Shown here: positions 17,788-29,500 of the stretch, piece by piece
How the letters are laid out: the number at the start of each line of letters is the position of its first letter
Numbering within the stretch: position 1 is the stretch's first letter
Assembly: GCA_949298955.1 (NCBI GenBank)
Contig: CASFYQ010000004.1
Span: 62,001 to 126,000 of the forward strand
Source of the DNA: an uncultured Bacteroidales bacterium
GTDB taxonomy: Bacteria; Bacteroidota; Bacteroidia; Bacteroidales; Barnesiellaceae
Length of the DNA: 64,000 nucleotides
Direction of reading: 5' to 3'
Notes under the pieces: model-generated
What the model was told of the DNA's origin: nothing
Database searches by the model: none
The model's input: only the letters and a program-made list of their open reading frames with translations
Made by a program: the position numbers and the translations under genes

Positions 17788-18366
17788 ATGAAGAGGAGTA
17801 ATATAAAGATCTTTATAACGATTATGTTTATATGGGTCGGTTTGTTCGTATCGGCTCAAAAGGTGGCGATAAAGAGCAATGTGCTGGGTTGGGCAACGGC
17901 CACACCTACGTTGGGGGTGGAAGTCGGTTTGGCCAATCGCTGGACTTTGAATACCCACGTTTATTATAATCCGTTTACCTTTAAGGATAACCGCAAGTGG
18001 AAACATATACGAGTGCAACCCGAGGTGCGTTATTGGCTTTGCCAGAAATTCAACGGACATTTCTTCGGGTTACATTTGCTTTACACCCATTTCAATGCAG
18101 GACAGGTACCTTTCCTCTTCGGGGCCTTCCCCGATGTGAAGAAATATCGCTATCAGGGCAATACCTATGGTGCCGGTCTGTCGTATGGTTATCAGTGGAT
18201 ATTGAGCCCGCGGTGGAGCATCGAGGGCAGTTTGGGCATCGGGTACAAGTATAATACCTATGATTATTATGAGTGCCGCACCTGCGGGAACAAGATGGGC
18301 GACGGTCGCAAGGGCTATTTGGCTCCTACCGAAGCCGCTATTTCCATAATCTATATACTGAAATAA
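17788..18366 (+). CDS. DUF3575 outer-membrane protein of the fimbrial operon
   Basis: The 192-residue product has a signal peptide (MKRSNIKIFITIMFIWVGLF then VSAQ) and a body of alternating hydrophobic strands with aromatic ends. Examples are NVLGWATATPTLGVEVGLANRW, LSYGYQWIL and the final ISIIYILK, and the pattern suggests a small outer-membrane beta-barrel. It resembles DUF3575. In Bacteroidales, DUF3575 and DUF3868 genes often precede Mfa1-type fimbrillin genes, and I infer a role in assembly or anchoring of the fimbria. The gap to the next gene is 4 bases. Confidence 0.85.
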   Translation: MKRSNIKIFITIMFIWVGLFVSAQKVAIKSNVLGWATATPTLGVEVGLANRWTLNTHVYYNPFTFKDNRKWKHIRVQPEVRYWLCQKFNGHFFGLHLLYTHFNAGQVPFLFGAFPDVKKYRYQGNTYGAGLSYGYQWILSPRWSIEGSLGIGYKYNTYDYYECRTCGNKMGDGRKGYLAPTEAAISIIYILK

Positions 18367-18370
18367 AACT

Positions 18371-19711
18371 ATGAAGAGATATATCGTATTCTTGCCGGTT
18401 CTCGTTGGGACAATCTTTCTTGCCGGAGCCGATGTGAAAATCGACAGTGCGTCGGTGCGACGTTCGGGTGACAGCGTGCATGTAGATTTCAAGATGACGG
18501 TTCCTCCCCGCACCGTAGGGAGCGACTATGTACAACGGTTTACCCCGGTTATCAAGAACGGGGCCGACTCGGTTGCGCTCGACGAAATCGAGATTGTGGG
18601 CAAGCGCATGCAGAAACTGCGCCGTCGCGAAGAAGTGCTCTCAGGCAAAAAGTACGAGGTAACTCCCTACCGGACCGAGAACGGGAGTGAGATGCAATAT
18701 GAGGTGGTGTTGCCCTACGAGACGTGGATGGGCCATTCGCCGGTCGAGCTCAGCCTGCAATGCGAGCGCGAAGGGTGTTGCAAGGTGATGCCCCTGCCGG
18801 GTATTACGGTGTGCCACGATGTGCGGTTACGCCCGCCCTATGTGCCGCAAGTAGCTCCTGTCGAGCCGATTCAAAGTGTCGCCGAGCGCCTGGCCGAGGT
18901 CGAGAAGGTGCTCTATCCCATGACTGCCTACGAGCCTTATTCCGAGTCGATGCAGGTATGGCGCGACAAGGGTGCATTGAAAGTATTCTTCCCTCTCGAC
19001 AAGGCCGACTTGAACCGCGACTATCGCAACAACGGCGAGACTCTCGACAAGATTGTGAACATATTGCAACAGATTTATGCCGACAACCGGTCGGACGTGG
19101 GTAAAATCCTAATCGTAGGTTTCGCCTCGCCCGAGGGTCCCACCCGTCGCAACGAGCGGCTGGCCGGTGCCCGCGCCATGGTGTTGAAAGAGTATGTGAA
19201 TAGGTATCTCAGTTTGCCCGACAGCCTCTTCGAGGTGGCCAACGGCGGTGAGGCTTGGGGCGAGTTGCGCGATATGGTCGAGTCCGGCACGTTCGATTGC
19301 AAAGACGAGATGCTTCGCATCATCGACAATACCTCCGACCCGGGCCGCCGGGAGTGGCTCTTGCGCAAGCTCGACGGAGGAAAACCCTTCGGCGAACTGT
19401 TGAAATCGGTATTCTCCGACCAACGTAATTCGGGATACATGCGGGTATACTACACCTCGGTGCCCGATTCGAATGCCATTAAAATCAACCAGGCTCAGAA
19501 ACTTATCGCAAATGAAGATTATCAAGGAGCCATCGCGCTGCTCCGTCCGATACAGGACGATGTGCGCAGCCTGAATACCCTGGCCACGGCCTACTATCGC
19601 CGAGGTGATAAAGCCGACAAGGAGTTGGCCCTTACATTATTTAGAAAAGCCGCCGAAGCCGGCGACGAAACAGCCGTTCAAAATGTAAACAATATAGAAA
19701 ACGACTATTAA
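18371..19711 (+). CDS. DUF3868-OmpA-like-TPR protein of the fimbrial operon
   Basis: The 446-residue product has a signal peptide, then a DUF3868-like N-terminal domain (about 20-165). An OmpA-like peptidoglycan-binding domain lies at about 200-300 (VFFPLDKADLNRDY, GKILIVGFASPEGPTRRNERLAGARA), and a C-terminal part with TPR-like helices (ANEDYQGAIALLRPI, LATAYYRRGDKADKELALTLFRKAAEAGD) closes it. The OmpA domain could tie the fimbrial assembly to the cell wall. It sits between the DUF3575 gene and the major fimbrillin, an order typical of Mfa-like loci. Confidence 0.87.
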   Translation: MKRYIVFLPVLVGTIFLAGADVKIDSASVRRSGDSVHVDFKMTVPPRTVGSDYVQRFTPVIKNGADSVALDEIEIVGKRMQKLRRREEVLSGKKYEVTPYRTENGSEMQYEVVLPYETWMGHSPVELSLQCEREGCCKVMPLPGITVCHDVRLRPPYVPQVAPVEPIQSVAERLAEVEKVLYPMTAYEPYSESMQVWRDKGALKVFFPLDKADLNRDYRNNGETLDKIVNILQQIYADNRSDVGKILIVGFASPEGPTRRNERLAGARAMVLKEYVNRYLSLPDSLFEVANGGEAWGELRDMVESGTFDCKDEMLRIIDNTSDPGRREWLLRKLDGGKPFGELLKSVFSDQRNSGYMRVYYTSVPDSNAIKINQAQKLIANEDYQGAIALLRPIQDDVRSLNTLATAYYRRGDKADKELALTLFRKAAEAGDETAVQNVNNIENDY

Positions 19712-19736
19712 TCATTTAACCAAAACAGTTACAGAA

Positions 19737-21455
19737 ATGAAAACGATGAAAACAATGTGGGCAGTACTTGCTGCTGCCATGGTTCTGTCGTCTTGTACCA
19801 ACGACGAGGTGACCCCTGCCGGGAATGACCCCATCGGCGATCGCGACGCAGTGAAAACAAGTTTTTCTTTCGCTATCCCTACTCCGGTATCTCGTGCAAC
19901 CGCTTCTGATGTACAGGCCACGGGTACCTTCTTGGGTATGGAGAGCTTGAGACTGATGCCTTTCTCCAACTTGTCTGGCGATTATGTAGGTGTCAATTCG
20001 GTATTGGCCGGTGTAGCCCAGTTGACCGACAAGGAAATCTCGGGTACGGGCAACAGTGTACAAACTTTTAACGATGTGGCTATCCCCGCCGGCGATATCG
20101 CTTTCTTGTTCTACGGCAAGGCCAAACACGATGCCGCCTACAACGGTGTGCTCGAGATGACCCCCGAGGCATCGGTTACCTCGTTGACTCCCGCCGACAT
20201 TGCCTTCTCGCTGAAAAATATCGAGGAGGGAACCTATACGGGCGGTGCTTATTCGACGACGGCCGACCTGGCGTCTGCCTGGAAAACCAATGTAACCGAC
20301 GCTCTGAATACCTGGATTGAAGGTCTGACCGACGAGGATAAAACCGCTGCCGAGGAAGTGCGCGACAATTACTACCTGTTCAACAGCGCTTCACTCGTGA
20401 ACCTGCAACTGGCTCTCCAATATCTGTCGAGCCAACTGGAAACAACGTTGAGCACCATCACCGGGGCCGACGCTGTAAAAGCTTCGGTCGACGGCATGGC
20501 TACCGAGTTGGCCAAAGATGCTTATAAAGATTTTCCCGCCAACCTTCCCAAAGGTACCTATAAACTGGCAAACGGCGAAATCAGCTTCGACGAAAACGGA
20601 CCTTCGGGTTCGGGTATCGTGATTGCTGCTTCGAAAGCATACAGCTATCCTTCGGCTCTTTACTACTGGACCAATGCGTATCCCGTAGCTTACTCGACTA
20701 CTCCGCAATTCTCTAACTGGGCAAACGGGGTTTACTCCGGCACTCGCGAGGTAATCACTCCCGGAACGACGAAAATCGCCCTCAACAAGACCATCAACTA
20801 CGGTGTTGCCCGTCTCGATGTGAAAGCTGCCATCAAGACTGCCGACGGTACTACGATTCCGGCCGGCGAGGTAGAAGGCACTCCTACTCAGGTGACGCTC
20901 GCCAACCACAACTTTGTAGTGAAAGGCATTCTGGTAGGCGGTCTGCCCGACAAACTCGACTGGGAGATGCACCCCTCGGCTGGCGATACCTATTCGAAAG
21001 TGGTTTATGACACCCGCCTCGACCAGGCCGACTATAAGTTGACCAGCGCTACGGCTCCCGCTTTCACCTCTATCAATCCTTTCATGTATTGCTTGTTGCC
21101 CGAGACGGCCGACTGCTCTACGGGTAATGCCGAAACGCTCGGTCATACCCCCAACATTGCACTCGAAATCCTCAACGACGGGCCGCAGTTCTATGGTTTG
21201 GACGGCAACTTGATTCCCGAGGGCGGCACGTTCTATCTGGTGGGTAAACTCACCTACAAGGCCGATAGTGGCAAGGCCGAGGTCGTGCGCGTACTCCAAC
21301 AAGACTATAACACGACGGCCAACCTCACCATCAGCTCGTTGGCAAAAGCCTATAACACGGTTCCCGACCTGATTAACCCGCGTCTGGAACTGGCTCTGGC
21401 TATCGACATCGATTGGAAGGCCGGTCTTATCCTCGATGTGCCTCTGGGCGACTAA
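19737..21455 (+). CDS. Mfa1-like major fimbrillin lipoprotein
   Basis: The 572-residue product begins with a lipoprotein signal (AMVLSSC, Cys20). A typical fimbrillin start follows, with Arg53 in TPVSRATASD placed where Bacteroidales fimbrillins are cut by a trypsin-like protease before polymerisation. The long body is rich in Thr, Ala and Gly, as expected for two beta-sandwich domains. The C-terminal strands (ELALAIDIDWKAGLILDVPL) could act as the donor strand. No catalytic motif is seen. By position and composition it is the shaft subunit. A strong 34-base hairpin follows the gene, then the anchor-subunit gene. Confidence 0.82.
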   Translation: MKTMKTMWAVLAAAMVLSSCTNDEVTPAGNDPIGDRDAVKTSFSFAIPTPVSRATASDVQATGTFLGMESLRLMPFSNLSGDYVGVNSVLAGVAQLTDKEISGTGNSVQTFNDVAIPAGDIAFLFYGKAKHDAAYNGVLEMTPEASVTSLTPADIAFSLKNIEEGTYTGGAYSTTADLASAWKTNVTDALNTWIEGLTDEDKTAAEEVRDNYYLFNSASLVNLQLALQYLSSQLETTLSTITGADAVKASVDGMATELAKDAYKDFPANLPKGTYKLANGEISFDENGPSGSGIVIAASKAYSYPSALYYWTNAYPVAYSTTPQFSNWANGVYSGTREVITPGTTKIALNKTINYGVARLDVKAAIKTADGTTIPAGEVEGTPTQVTLANHNFVVKGILVGGLPDKLDWEMHPSAGDTYSKVVYDTRLDQADYKLTSATAPAFTSINPFMYCLLPETADCSTGNAETLGHTPNIALEILNDGPQFYGLDGNLIPEGGTFYLVGKLTYKADSGKAEVVRVLQQDYNTTANLTISSLAKAYNTVPDLINPRLELALAIDIDWKAGLILDVPLGD

Positions 21456-21492
21456 TAGACCGATAAATAAAGAATAAAACAAAAATTTTTAT

Positions 21493-21526
21493 CTCCGGCG
21501 GGCTGGGAGCTCCCGGCTCGTCGGAG
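21493..21526 (+). promoter_or_regulatory. Strong intercistronic hairpin after the major fimbrillin gene
   Basis: All 34 bases can fold on themselves: 17 pairs on paper, three of them G-U, or 15 pairs with a 4-base AGCT loop. No T-run follows, so it is not a standard terminator. Its position between a high-copy shaft subunit and its low-copy anchor fits an mRNA-stabilising or attenuating element that sets subunit ratio. That role is inference. Confidence 0.6.
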
Positions 21527-21551
21527 GTATTCCTTCAAAAAAACGGAAGAG

Positions 21552-22514
21552 ATGAAAACAGGTGATTTGCATAGTTGGATAGTTGCGGCAAGCACGACGG
21601 CTCTATTGCTGTTGTCGAGTAGCTGTATCGACGACAATATGTCCGATTGTAACAATTTCACCGTCCGGTACAGAATAGAACTTTCTACCCAGTCGCAAGG
21701 ATTCTCGGGCAGAATGGACAATCTCAACATGCATTTCTACGACGGAAGCAAAGCACTCGCCTACCACAAGCATGTAGAGCGGGAAGAGATGCCGTCGGAC
21801 AACATCTATTCGATAACCTTGCCGATGAACGATTACCACCACTTTGCTATCGCCAACATTTGGGAGGGCAGTAGTGTGAAGGCGTCGGAGCTTGTAGTCG
21901 AGTCCGATCGCTACGAGTTGGCCTATGAGTCGGCCGCCGATACGGTATCGTCGCATGGCTCGGAACTCTATGTGGGGAGAAAACAATTCACGATAGCCGA
22001 CCGCAATCAGTTTGTCGAGGTCGTTTTGACTCCCTGTATCTCAAAAGCCCGGTTGCACCTCAGTTATGGTACCAACCCGGTTGTCGCTGTCGACAAGGTC
22101 GATGGCTATGTCAATGAAACCGCGAGCGGCTTTTTGTGTCGCGACAGCGTGTATGAATACGACCGCCCCGTGGTCGTACAGATGAATGAAACGGGGAAAG
22201 ATGAAAACGGACTTGCACTTTTCGAAGCCATGTCGTTCCCGTCGAGGGACACGGCCGTCGGACGGTCGAGCCGTTGGGAACAGAGTGAGCCTGTCGAAAA
22301 TTCCATCTGGAATATCGATGTCTATATAAATATAGGAAATAAGATAACACGAAATACAATCCATCTGTCGCAGCCGTTGCCAGCCGGCGAGTGTGTCGAC
22401 ATTTACGGCGTGGTGCGCGACGACGGCAGTATCGATATCGGCCACAACATACAGGCGACCGTGGCGGTGACCATCGACTGGAAGCCGGGTGGCGACATCG
22501 ATGTCGACATGTGA
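21552..22514 (+). CDS. FimB/Mfa2-family fimbrial anchor lipoprotein
   Basis: The 320-residue product has a lipoprotein signal ending LLLSSSC (Cys25). Features of the FimB/Mfa2 family follow: a cysteine-rich start (CIDDNMSDC), FTVRYRIEL, LNMHFYDGSKALAYHK, the YHHFAIANIWEG segment, and a C-terminal TVAVTIDWKPGGDIDVDM. In Porphyromonas gingivalis, Mfa2 ends the fimbria at the outer membrane and controls its length. The end overlaps the first possible starts of the next frame, so tight coupling is likely. Confidence 0.85.
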   Translation: MKTGDLHSWIVAASTTALLLLSSSCIDDNMSDCNNFTVRYRIELSTQSQGFSGRMDNLNMHFYDGSKALAYHKHVEREEMPSDNIYSITLPMNDYHHFAIANIWEGSSVKASELVVESDRYELAYESAADTVSSHGSELYVGRKQFTIADRNQFVEVVLTPCISKARLHLSYGTNPVVAVDKVDGYVNETASGFLCRDSVYEYDRPVVVQMNETGKDENGLALFEAMSFPSRDTAVGRSSRWEQSEPVENSIWNIDVYINIGNKITRNTIHLSQPLPAGECVDIYGVVRDDGSIDIGHNIQATVAVTIDWKPGGDIDVDM

Positions 22515-22570
22515 TTGACCGCAGAGAATATCGAATTTGTTTCTTGAACAATCCAAAAAAGAGTTTTGCT

Positions 22571-23545
22571 TTGAAACCGAGATATACGATACTGACGCTT
22601 TTGTCGCTCCTGGGGCTGCTGGTCGGCTGTGGAGGCGATAACTCGTTGCAGCCCGACGCTCTGCCGGCGCCGCAAGAGAAATCGGCCATGACCCTGAGCA
22701 TATATACCGGTGGGAATGTGTCGAAAGCCGTAGAGCTGCCGGGCGATCCCGGTACATCGCCCGATATGCCGGGTGCGATTAAGAACATTCACCTGTTCAT
22801 GTATGTCAATCCGGCCAATGGCAATGCCCCTTACATGGAGCATCACTATTTCGAGGTGCCCGAGGAGACCGTCTACTACGAGTTTCAAGGCCTCTTCCTC
22901 CCTGAGTGTACCGTCTCGTTCTATGCCATTGTCAACGCCGGGCCCCATAGCGAGTGGAATGCTCTCTCGACAGAGGCCGAGGTGCTGGCCCTCACCACGA
23001 TTGCTACCCCCTCGCGCGACCTCTTTGCCGGCACTCTGCTCGATTTGCCTGTCACCAAAACCGAGCATTCGGGTTTGATCGAGGCCGGGCTGGTGGCCTC
23101 GAAAGTCGATATTCAGTATAACATCGGGTCGGCCATCACCAACTACAACGCCAAGCAAGAGGTATTGAAAGAGCATGGCGATTGTCTCTCGGCCAAGGTG
23201 ACGTCGCTGCGGTTGAAAAACGTGCCCACGACGGGCTATTTCTTCGATGTGCGGGGGAATACGCCTGAGCCTGCCCACACGATTAACCTGTCGGGAATTT
23301 CGGCTCCCGGGCAGGCCGCCTGGATAAACGGGCGTTACGATTGCTATCTCTACGACAGCGGTTCGCTCGATGTCGAGCTGGTGGTAGAGAGCAGCTATGC
23401 CGACGGTCATGTGAAGCAAACGACTTACAATGTGCATGTGGATACGCCTGCCGATTTGGCTGCCGCCCCTTATTATTTATTGAGATTCAATGTAGTAGGA
23501 TTTTCGCAAACAGAGTATAACTATCGATGGACCTTATCGATATAA
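22571..23545 (+). CDS. Additional fimbrillin-like lipoprotein (TTG start)
   Basis: The frame is open from 22391, but its upstream part lies inside the Mfa2-like gene in another frame. The first credible start is TTG at 22571, which gives MKPRYTILTLLSLLGLLVGC, a textbook lipoprotein signal with Cys20, preceded by a purine-rich AAAAAAGAG. GTG 22511 and TTG 22544 are alternatives. No ATG gives a signal peptide. The 324-residue body resembles Mfa2-like or tip fimbrillins (GAIKNIHLFMYVNPANG, TVSFYAIVNAG, SAKVTSLRLKNVPTTGYF). The gene overlaps the giant adhesin frame by 19 bases. I call it a minor or anchor subunit; the exact class is uncertain. Confidence 0.72.
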   Translation: MKPRYTILTLLSLLGLLVGCGGDNSLQPDALPAPQEKSAMTLSIYTGGNVSKAVELPGDPGTSPDMPGAIKNIHLFMYVNPANGNAPYMEHHYFEVPEETVYYEFQGLFLPECTVSFYAIVNAGPHSEWNALSTEAEVLALTTIATPSRDLFAGTLLDLPVTKTEHSGLIEAGLVASKVDIQYNIGSAITNYNAKQEVLKEHGDCLSAKVTSLRLKNVPTTGYFFDVRGNTPEPAHTINLSGISAPGQAAWINGRYDCYLYDSGSLDVELVVESSYADGHVKQTTYNVHVDTPADLAAAPYYLLRFNVVGFSQTEYNYRWTLSI

Positions 23546-26500
23546 AAGGTAATATGGATATGTTGAACGGGAAAAATATAAGACTCGGAAATTTTTCGGC
23601 CCGGGCATATGCTGTCGCAAAGCGTGCAGGCCGATGGGCTGTTGTGTTGTTGCTGCTCGTTTTGTCGCTGGATAGCTTGTCGATATATGGGCAGACCACC
23701 ATCAATCCGGCACGTCCTGCCTATAATTTGAGGCGTATTTATGTCTCGCCCGAGGGAGCGGGCTCATTCGACGGTTCGTCGTGGGCCAATGCCGCAAAAG
23801 GTTCCGACTTGCAGATGATACTCCGCTCGACCGATACGTGGAATACCATCAACTCGACGTTACAGATATGGGTAGCCGCCGGTACCTACGTGCCTGCCGA
23901 ACCTCTGTTGCCCGGCGACGAGCGCAGTGCTTCGTTTGTGTTGAAAGGCAATCAGGTCGTGGTCTACGGCGGTTTCCGCGGGCAGGTGTTCGACGATTTG
24001 GGTGCCCTGGTTTATGCCGGCGAAACGACCCTCGACGAGCGGGTGTATGGCAATGTCTATTCGGGCGACAGGCAAGAGCCGTGGGCCTTGGCCTACCAGA
24101 CTGTCTTTTCGGGCGACCGTCTCGGTAACGATGTGCTCGGCAACGACGGGTCGGTAGCTTCGCTCGACCCGTCGCAGAATACGAGCCGTGCCGACAACCT
24201 CAATACGGTAGTGACTTTCGACCCTACGTGTGTCGATGTCTCTCTCGACGGAATCACCATAACCGGCGGTTCGGCCAACGGTACCGGCAATGACGGTTTC
24301 GGCGGAGGTGTACAGTTGGGGGGTGCGAGTTGCGGCCTGCAACGCTGTCTGCTCAATTACAACTTTGCCACGCGGGGAGGTGCCGTCTATATCAAGAAAA
24401 ACAGCGGTTCCGATGCGCAGCGTTGCTTCGTATACAACTCGGTGCTGGTCTCCAACTCGGCTCTCAACCGCTTGGGCTATGGCTATGGCGGCGGCATCTA
24501 CTCCGAGGCCGGTGTCATCTTCAACAATGTCATTTACAACAACAACGGTGGCGGTATCTGTGTCTACGATGCCACCTCGATTGTCAACAATACCATCGTC
24601 AACAACCAGCTGTATGGGGTAGGACGTCCCGACGATGCTAATGTGCCGGGCTCGACGATTACCGTGTCGAACTCGGTCGTGTGGAGCATCGAACCGCTCA
24701 ACCATGTGGGATTAAGTGGATTCGACGCACTCACCGACAATGTGTCGAATTGTGCCATCGTCAACTGGGACGAGTCGCTCGGTGCCGACAATATTGCGCT
24801 GGAACCCTATAACGAACAGGTGGGGCCGACCCCCAATTTTGTGAACCCTACCACGCAGGTAGGTGTCGTGTCGCAACCGGCCTATGCCGATTTGGCTCCG
24901 TCGTTCCTGTTGCAGCAAAATTCGGCATTGCTCTCCAATGCCGAGAGCTCGTGGATGACGACCCTGAATATCTATTACGGAACCGATGTCGCCTACGACA
25001 TTGCCGGGAAACCGCGTGTCGTGAGCCAGTCGCTCGACATAGGCGCATATCAATACCAGCCGGTAGCGGGCCGCAACATCTTGTATGTGCGACAGCTTGC
25101 AGCCGATGAACCCGAACTCGCACCCGGCGAGGTGCGCGACGGTAGTTCGTGGCGTCTGGCCCTGCAAGATGTGCAGATGGCCATCGACCAGCTCTATGCC
25201 CGCAAAGTGATAGGCGAGGTGTGGGTAGCCGGTGGTACCTATTACCCCTCTACCGCCTTTACCGATGAGACAGGAACGAAAGGGAATACCGAGCGTCACC
25301 GCTCGTTTGTGATGCGTAGTGGTATCTCGGTTTATGGCGGTTTTCGCGGAGAGACGGGCGACGAGGGGATAAACAACACGACGACACGTCCGCGCGACCC
25401 CGAACAGCCCGATGTACAGTGGGCTTTTGCCAACCGTACGATATTCAGCGGCGATGTCGACCGCAACGACGAGGCTCAGAAAGGGTGGCGGTGGAATGCC
25501 GGCAACCTGTGTTGGGAACCCTATTATGGACGTAATTCCTACCACGTGGTCTGGTTTGCCTCCGAGGGATTCTACGAACGCACCACACAATATGAACCCG
25601 TTGTAGCCAAGCCTCTTACGGTAGAGACCGTGCTCGATGGCGTGGTGATTACCGGCGGGTGTGCCGACTATGGCGAGCGGGGCGAGTCTACCCGTATGGG
25701 CGGCGGTGTTTATCTGGTCGAGAAAGGGGTAGTCTCCAACTGCATCATCTATCAGAACTATGCCCTCACTCGTGGCGGCGGTGTCATGATGAACAATGGC
25801 GGTTTGCTTCAAACCAGTCTGGTAATGCGTAACGCTTCGCCGGGTGTACAGGTGCGCAACGGTCTCGGCGGTGGTGTCTACCTCCTGGGCGACGGTACTG
25901 TATTTCGCTCTGTCGTGACCAACAATACGGCCCGGGTGGGCGGTGGTATCTATGTCGATGAAGCCGATTACAACAACCCCGATTATGAGGCGTCGCAGGA
26001 CAACATGTACCGAGGGGTGTTGAGCAATATTCTCGTGTCGAACAACGTAGCGGCGTCCGATGCCGGAGCCATCTATTTCGATCGGGTGGGCGGCATCTCT
26101 TCGTCGACGGTGGTGAAAAACTACTGTCCGGCCGTAGCTTCCGACCAGGAAGGCAATTCGGGAGGTATGGTGGTTGACGGCTTCGGTATCGTGTACAACA
26201 CGATATTGTGGGGCAACTCCACCATCGAGCACACCCGTCAGTTCTTCGGTCAAAACGGCCGCCAGGCCAGTTCTTCGGCTCCGGCCTCGATACAAATCTA
26301 CAACACGGCGTTGCAAAATCTTTCCAATACGATTTGGGGCGTGAACACCGTGACTCAAAAAACCTATGCTTTGGCCGACCAGAATACCCGCGAGGGCTCC
26401 TCTTCGTCATACGACAGCAACTATCCCGAGTTTTCCAACCCGACTGTCGACGGCATCGATGTAGTGAACGGTGCCGCCGGTGTCTACCAGACTTCGGCCG

Positions 26501-29500
26501 ACGATATAGCGGGTACCCAGACTCTCGACGGAGCTTTGCGTACGATTTCCGTCGTGCAACTGTGGCTCCCGTCGCAGTATTCGGCTTTGCAGCGAAAGGG
26601 CGGAACCGCGTTCGATGCGCCTTACGTGCGATATACACCGGTGCGCATGCAGTTCTATGTGCCGGCTGCCGACATTCTCGGCAAGGCCTATGTCGAGCCT
26701 CGCGAGTTGGGCGCATTTACCGGAGACCATCCCGACATACAATACAGTGTCGTCGAGGACAATGGCGTGGAGAAACTGGTTATTTTTGTCGACCCTGCTA
26801 CCGACCGCGACCTCTCGGGAGCTTCGTGGGATTCGCCCATGATTTCGGGCAACCTGGCTATTGAATACTTGGCCGGTCTCCCCGAGACCGAGCACCCCGG
26901 CGCTCCGCGTGAGATATGGGTGAAAGAGGGAACCATCAACCCGGTATGGAAGGCTGTGGGTAGCGATCGCCGCACCTCGTCGGTAATCCTGCGGGGCGGA
27001 GTTTCGCTCTACGGCGGGTTCAACTCCCGGCTCACCGGTACCGAAGGTTCCACGGCCGAGGGGGTAACCTTTGTCCCGGATGGCGGTAGTGAGGCCGAGC
27101 CGGTGCGCAATCCGGTCGATCACCGCACGGTATTCGACGGGGCTTTGGCCGGCGGTAATCTGTATCACGTGGTGACGATGTCCGACGAAGGTACGGCTGT
27201 CATCGACGGTTTCCACATCATCAACGGCGACGCCTCTGCCGGCTCGTCGGTTATCAAGTCGGGGGGCGGCATCCTCCACGAAAACGGTACGCTTTATGTG
27301 CGCAACTGCATGATTGAGAACAACCTCGCCACCAACGGTTCCGGGATTGTCATGCTGGGCTCTACGAAGAAACTGGTGATGACCAATACGGTAGTCAACA
27401 ACAATACCAACACGGGATTGGGCAGCGATCCTTTTCACTCGGCGGTAGTCGTTACCAACGATGCCCGTTTGAATCACTGTACCATTATTCACAACAACGC
27501 CCCGGGCATTTGCGCCACGAGCGGGTCGTTGATGCTCTATAACTCGGTGTTGTGGGGAAATACGGCAACGGGAACCATCGCTGCCAACGACTTGCAAATC
27601 ACAGGCACGGCTACTCATATGGACATTCGCAACAATGCGATACAGTATGCTCCCGACGAGTGGTCGTTGTGGGGCGACAACATTCAGTTGAGCATTGTGC
27701 CGGGCGACCCCTTGTATCCCGCCTTTGTCAACCCCACCCGTTCGGTGGGTGCGGTAACGGGCGGATACGATACCCCGTTGGGCGGTCCTGCACGTTTTGA
27801 ACCCAGTTGCGAGTCGCCGCTCGTTATCGCCGGCGACGAGAGTATCGTGGGCGACTCCGATTTGATGCTCGATGCCGATATTACCGGCCACAACTACATG
27901 GTGGGTGGTGCTCCCGATATAGGAGCCTACGAAGCCACCTGCTTGAATCCCATCGGGTCGGTGCTCTATGTGCGCAGCGGGCCTGCCGGTACGGCCTCTT
28001 CGCCTCAAACCGCCTATTTCGGTACCGGCGACGGTTCGTCGTGGGCCAATGCCATCAACGGTAACGCCTGGTATGGATTCGACGACGGCCTGCCGTATGA
28101 TCAAATCGAGTATGACAGTAGCGATGCCACCGACTTCATTACCGGCTTGCAATATGCCGTGAATGCCGCCTACAAGGCTTCGCTGAAAAAAGAGGCCAAT
28201 GGCAGCATCGCCTATAAGACCTTGAACTATTACGAGTTGGGCTGGTGGTCCGGTGGGAGACAAGTCTCGGTACAGATTCCCGAGGTCGATACCACCGCTT
28301 TGGTCGAGGTGTGGGTGGCCGAGGGCGAGTATACCAGCCGTCGCGGATTCTTCATGCGCGATGCCGTGCAGGTATATGGCGGATTCCCCGGCACCGGTAC
28401 CCCCGGCAAGGAGGAGCGCAACCCGCGCACGTATAACACGATTCTGCAAACCATGACTACGGCCGAGGCTGCCCAGGTCGACGCGACCGGCCAGAATCAT
28501 GCGTTGTATGGACCCATTTGCGGATTCAGCCAGCAGAATTCTTACGAACTGAACACGACTTATGTAAATGCCAACAAGACCCGTCGGGTGCTCACCCAGC
28601 CTTTCCCGTATTACGAACGAACGAAACAGGGGAGTTTCAACTATTTGTCGAGTACCGAGTTGGCCAACCGGCCGCTCAACCCGTTTGTCGTCGAGACCAT
28701 TTGGGACGGCTTTACCATACAGAACGGGCGCACCCGTATCAACCACGGTAAGGACGGTGGTGCCGGTGTGGCATTGCGCAAGAACGGACGGCTCGAAAAC
28801 TGTATCATTCGCAACAATATCAATTATGTACCCAATTCCACGGGGCATGGTCCCGAAGGTAGCGAAACGGCGGTGCAAGGTCGTGGAGGAGCCGCGTTCT
28901 GCAACGAAGGTGTCTTCTCCAACTGTTCGTTCTTCAACAACAAGTTCGGACCCCAAAATTGCGAGAATTTCGGTGGTGCCATCTATATGCGAGCCGGTAC
29001 TGCCTATAACTGCGTGTTCGTGGGCAATGAGGCCAGCACCGGTACAGCCTGGGGCTCGGCCGTGTACCTCGAAGTGGGCAGTTTCTACAACAACACGGTA
29101 GCCGACAACTCGGGCTCGGTGGGAGCCATCTATGGTGGTGACTGGTTCTTGAAAAACGGGGGCGGTGCCAGCGAGATGAAAATCTACAATACGATAGTCT
29201 ATCACAATACGGGAGCACGCAATCAAACGAGTTACCAGATTTATAAAGCCGCCGATTGTACCATGACTTTGAGCCGTTGCTGTGTGCCTGCTTCGAACGG
29301 GTATATCAATAACGGTAATCTTACGACCGAAGGACTTATCACCGCCGATCCCCGGTTTGTCGACCGCGCGCCGGCAAACAAGGAGAACGCCAACTATCGT
29401 CTGCAAGGCACATCGCCCTGTATCAATGCCGGTAACAACAATCCCGAGGGTATCACTTTGCCCGAGACCGACATGGACTATACCGACCGCTTCAAAGACT

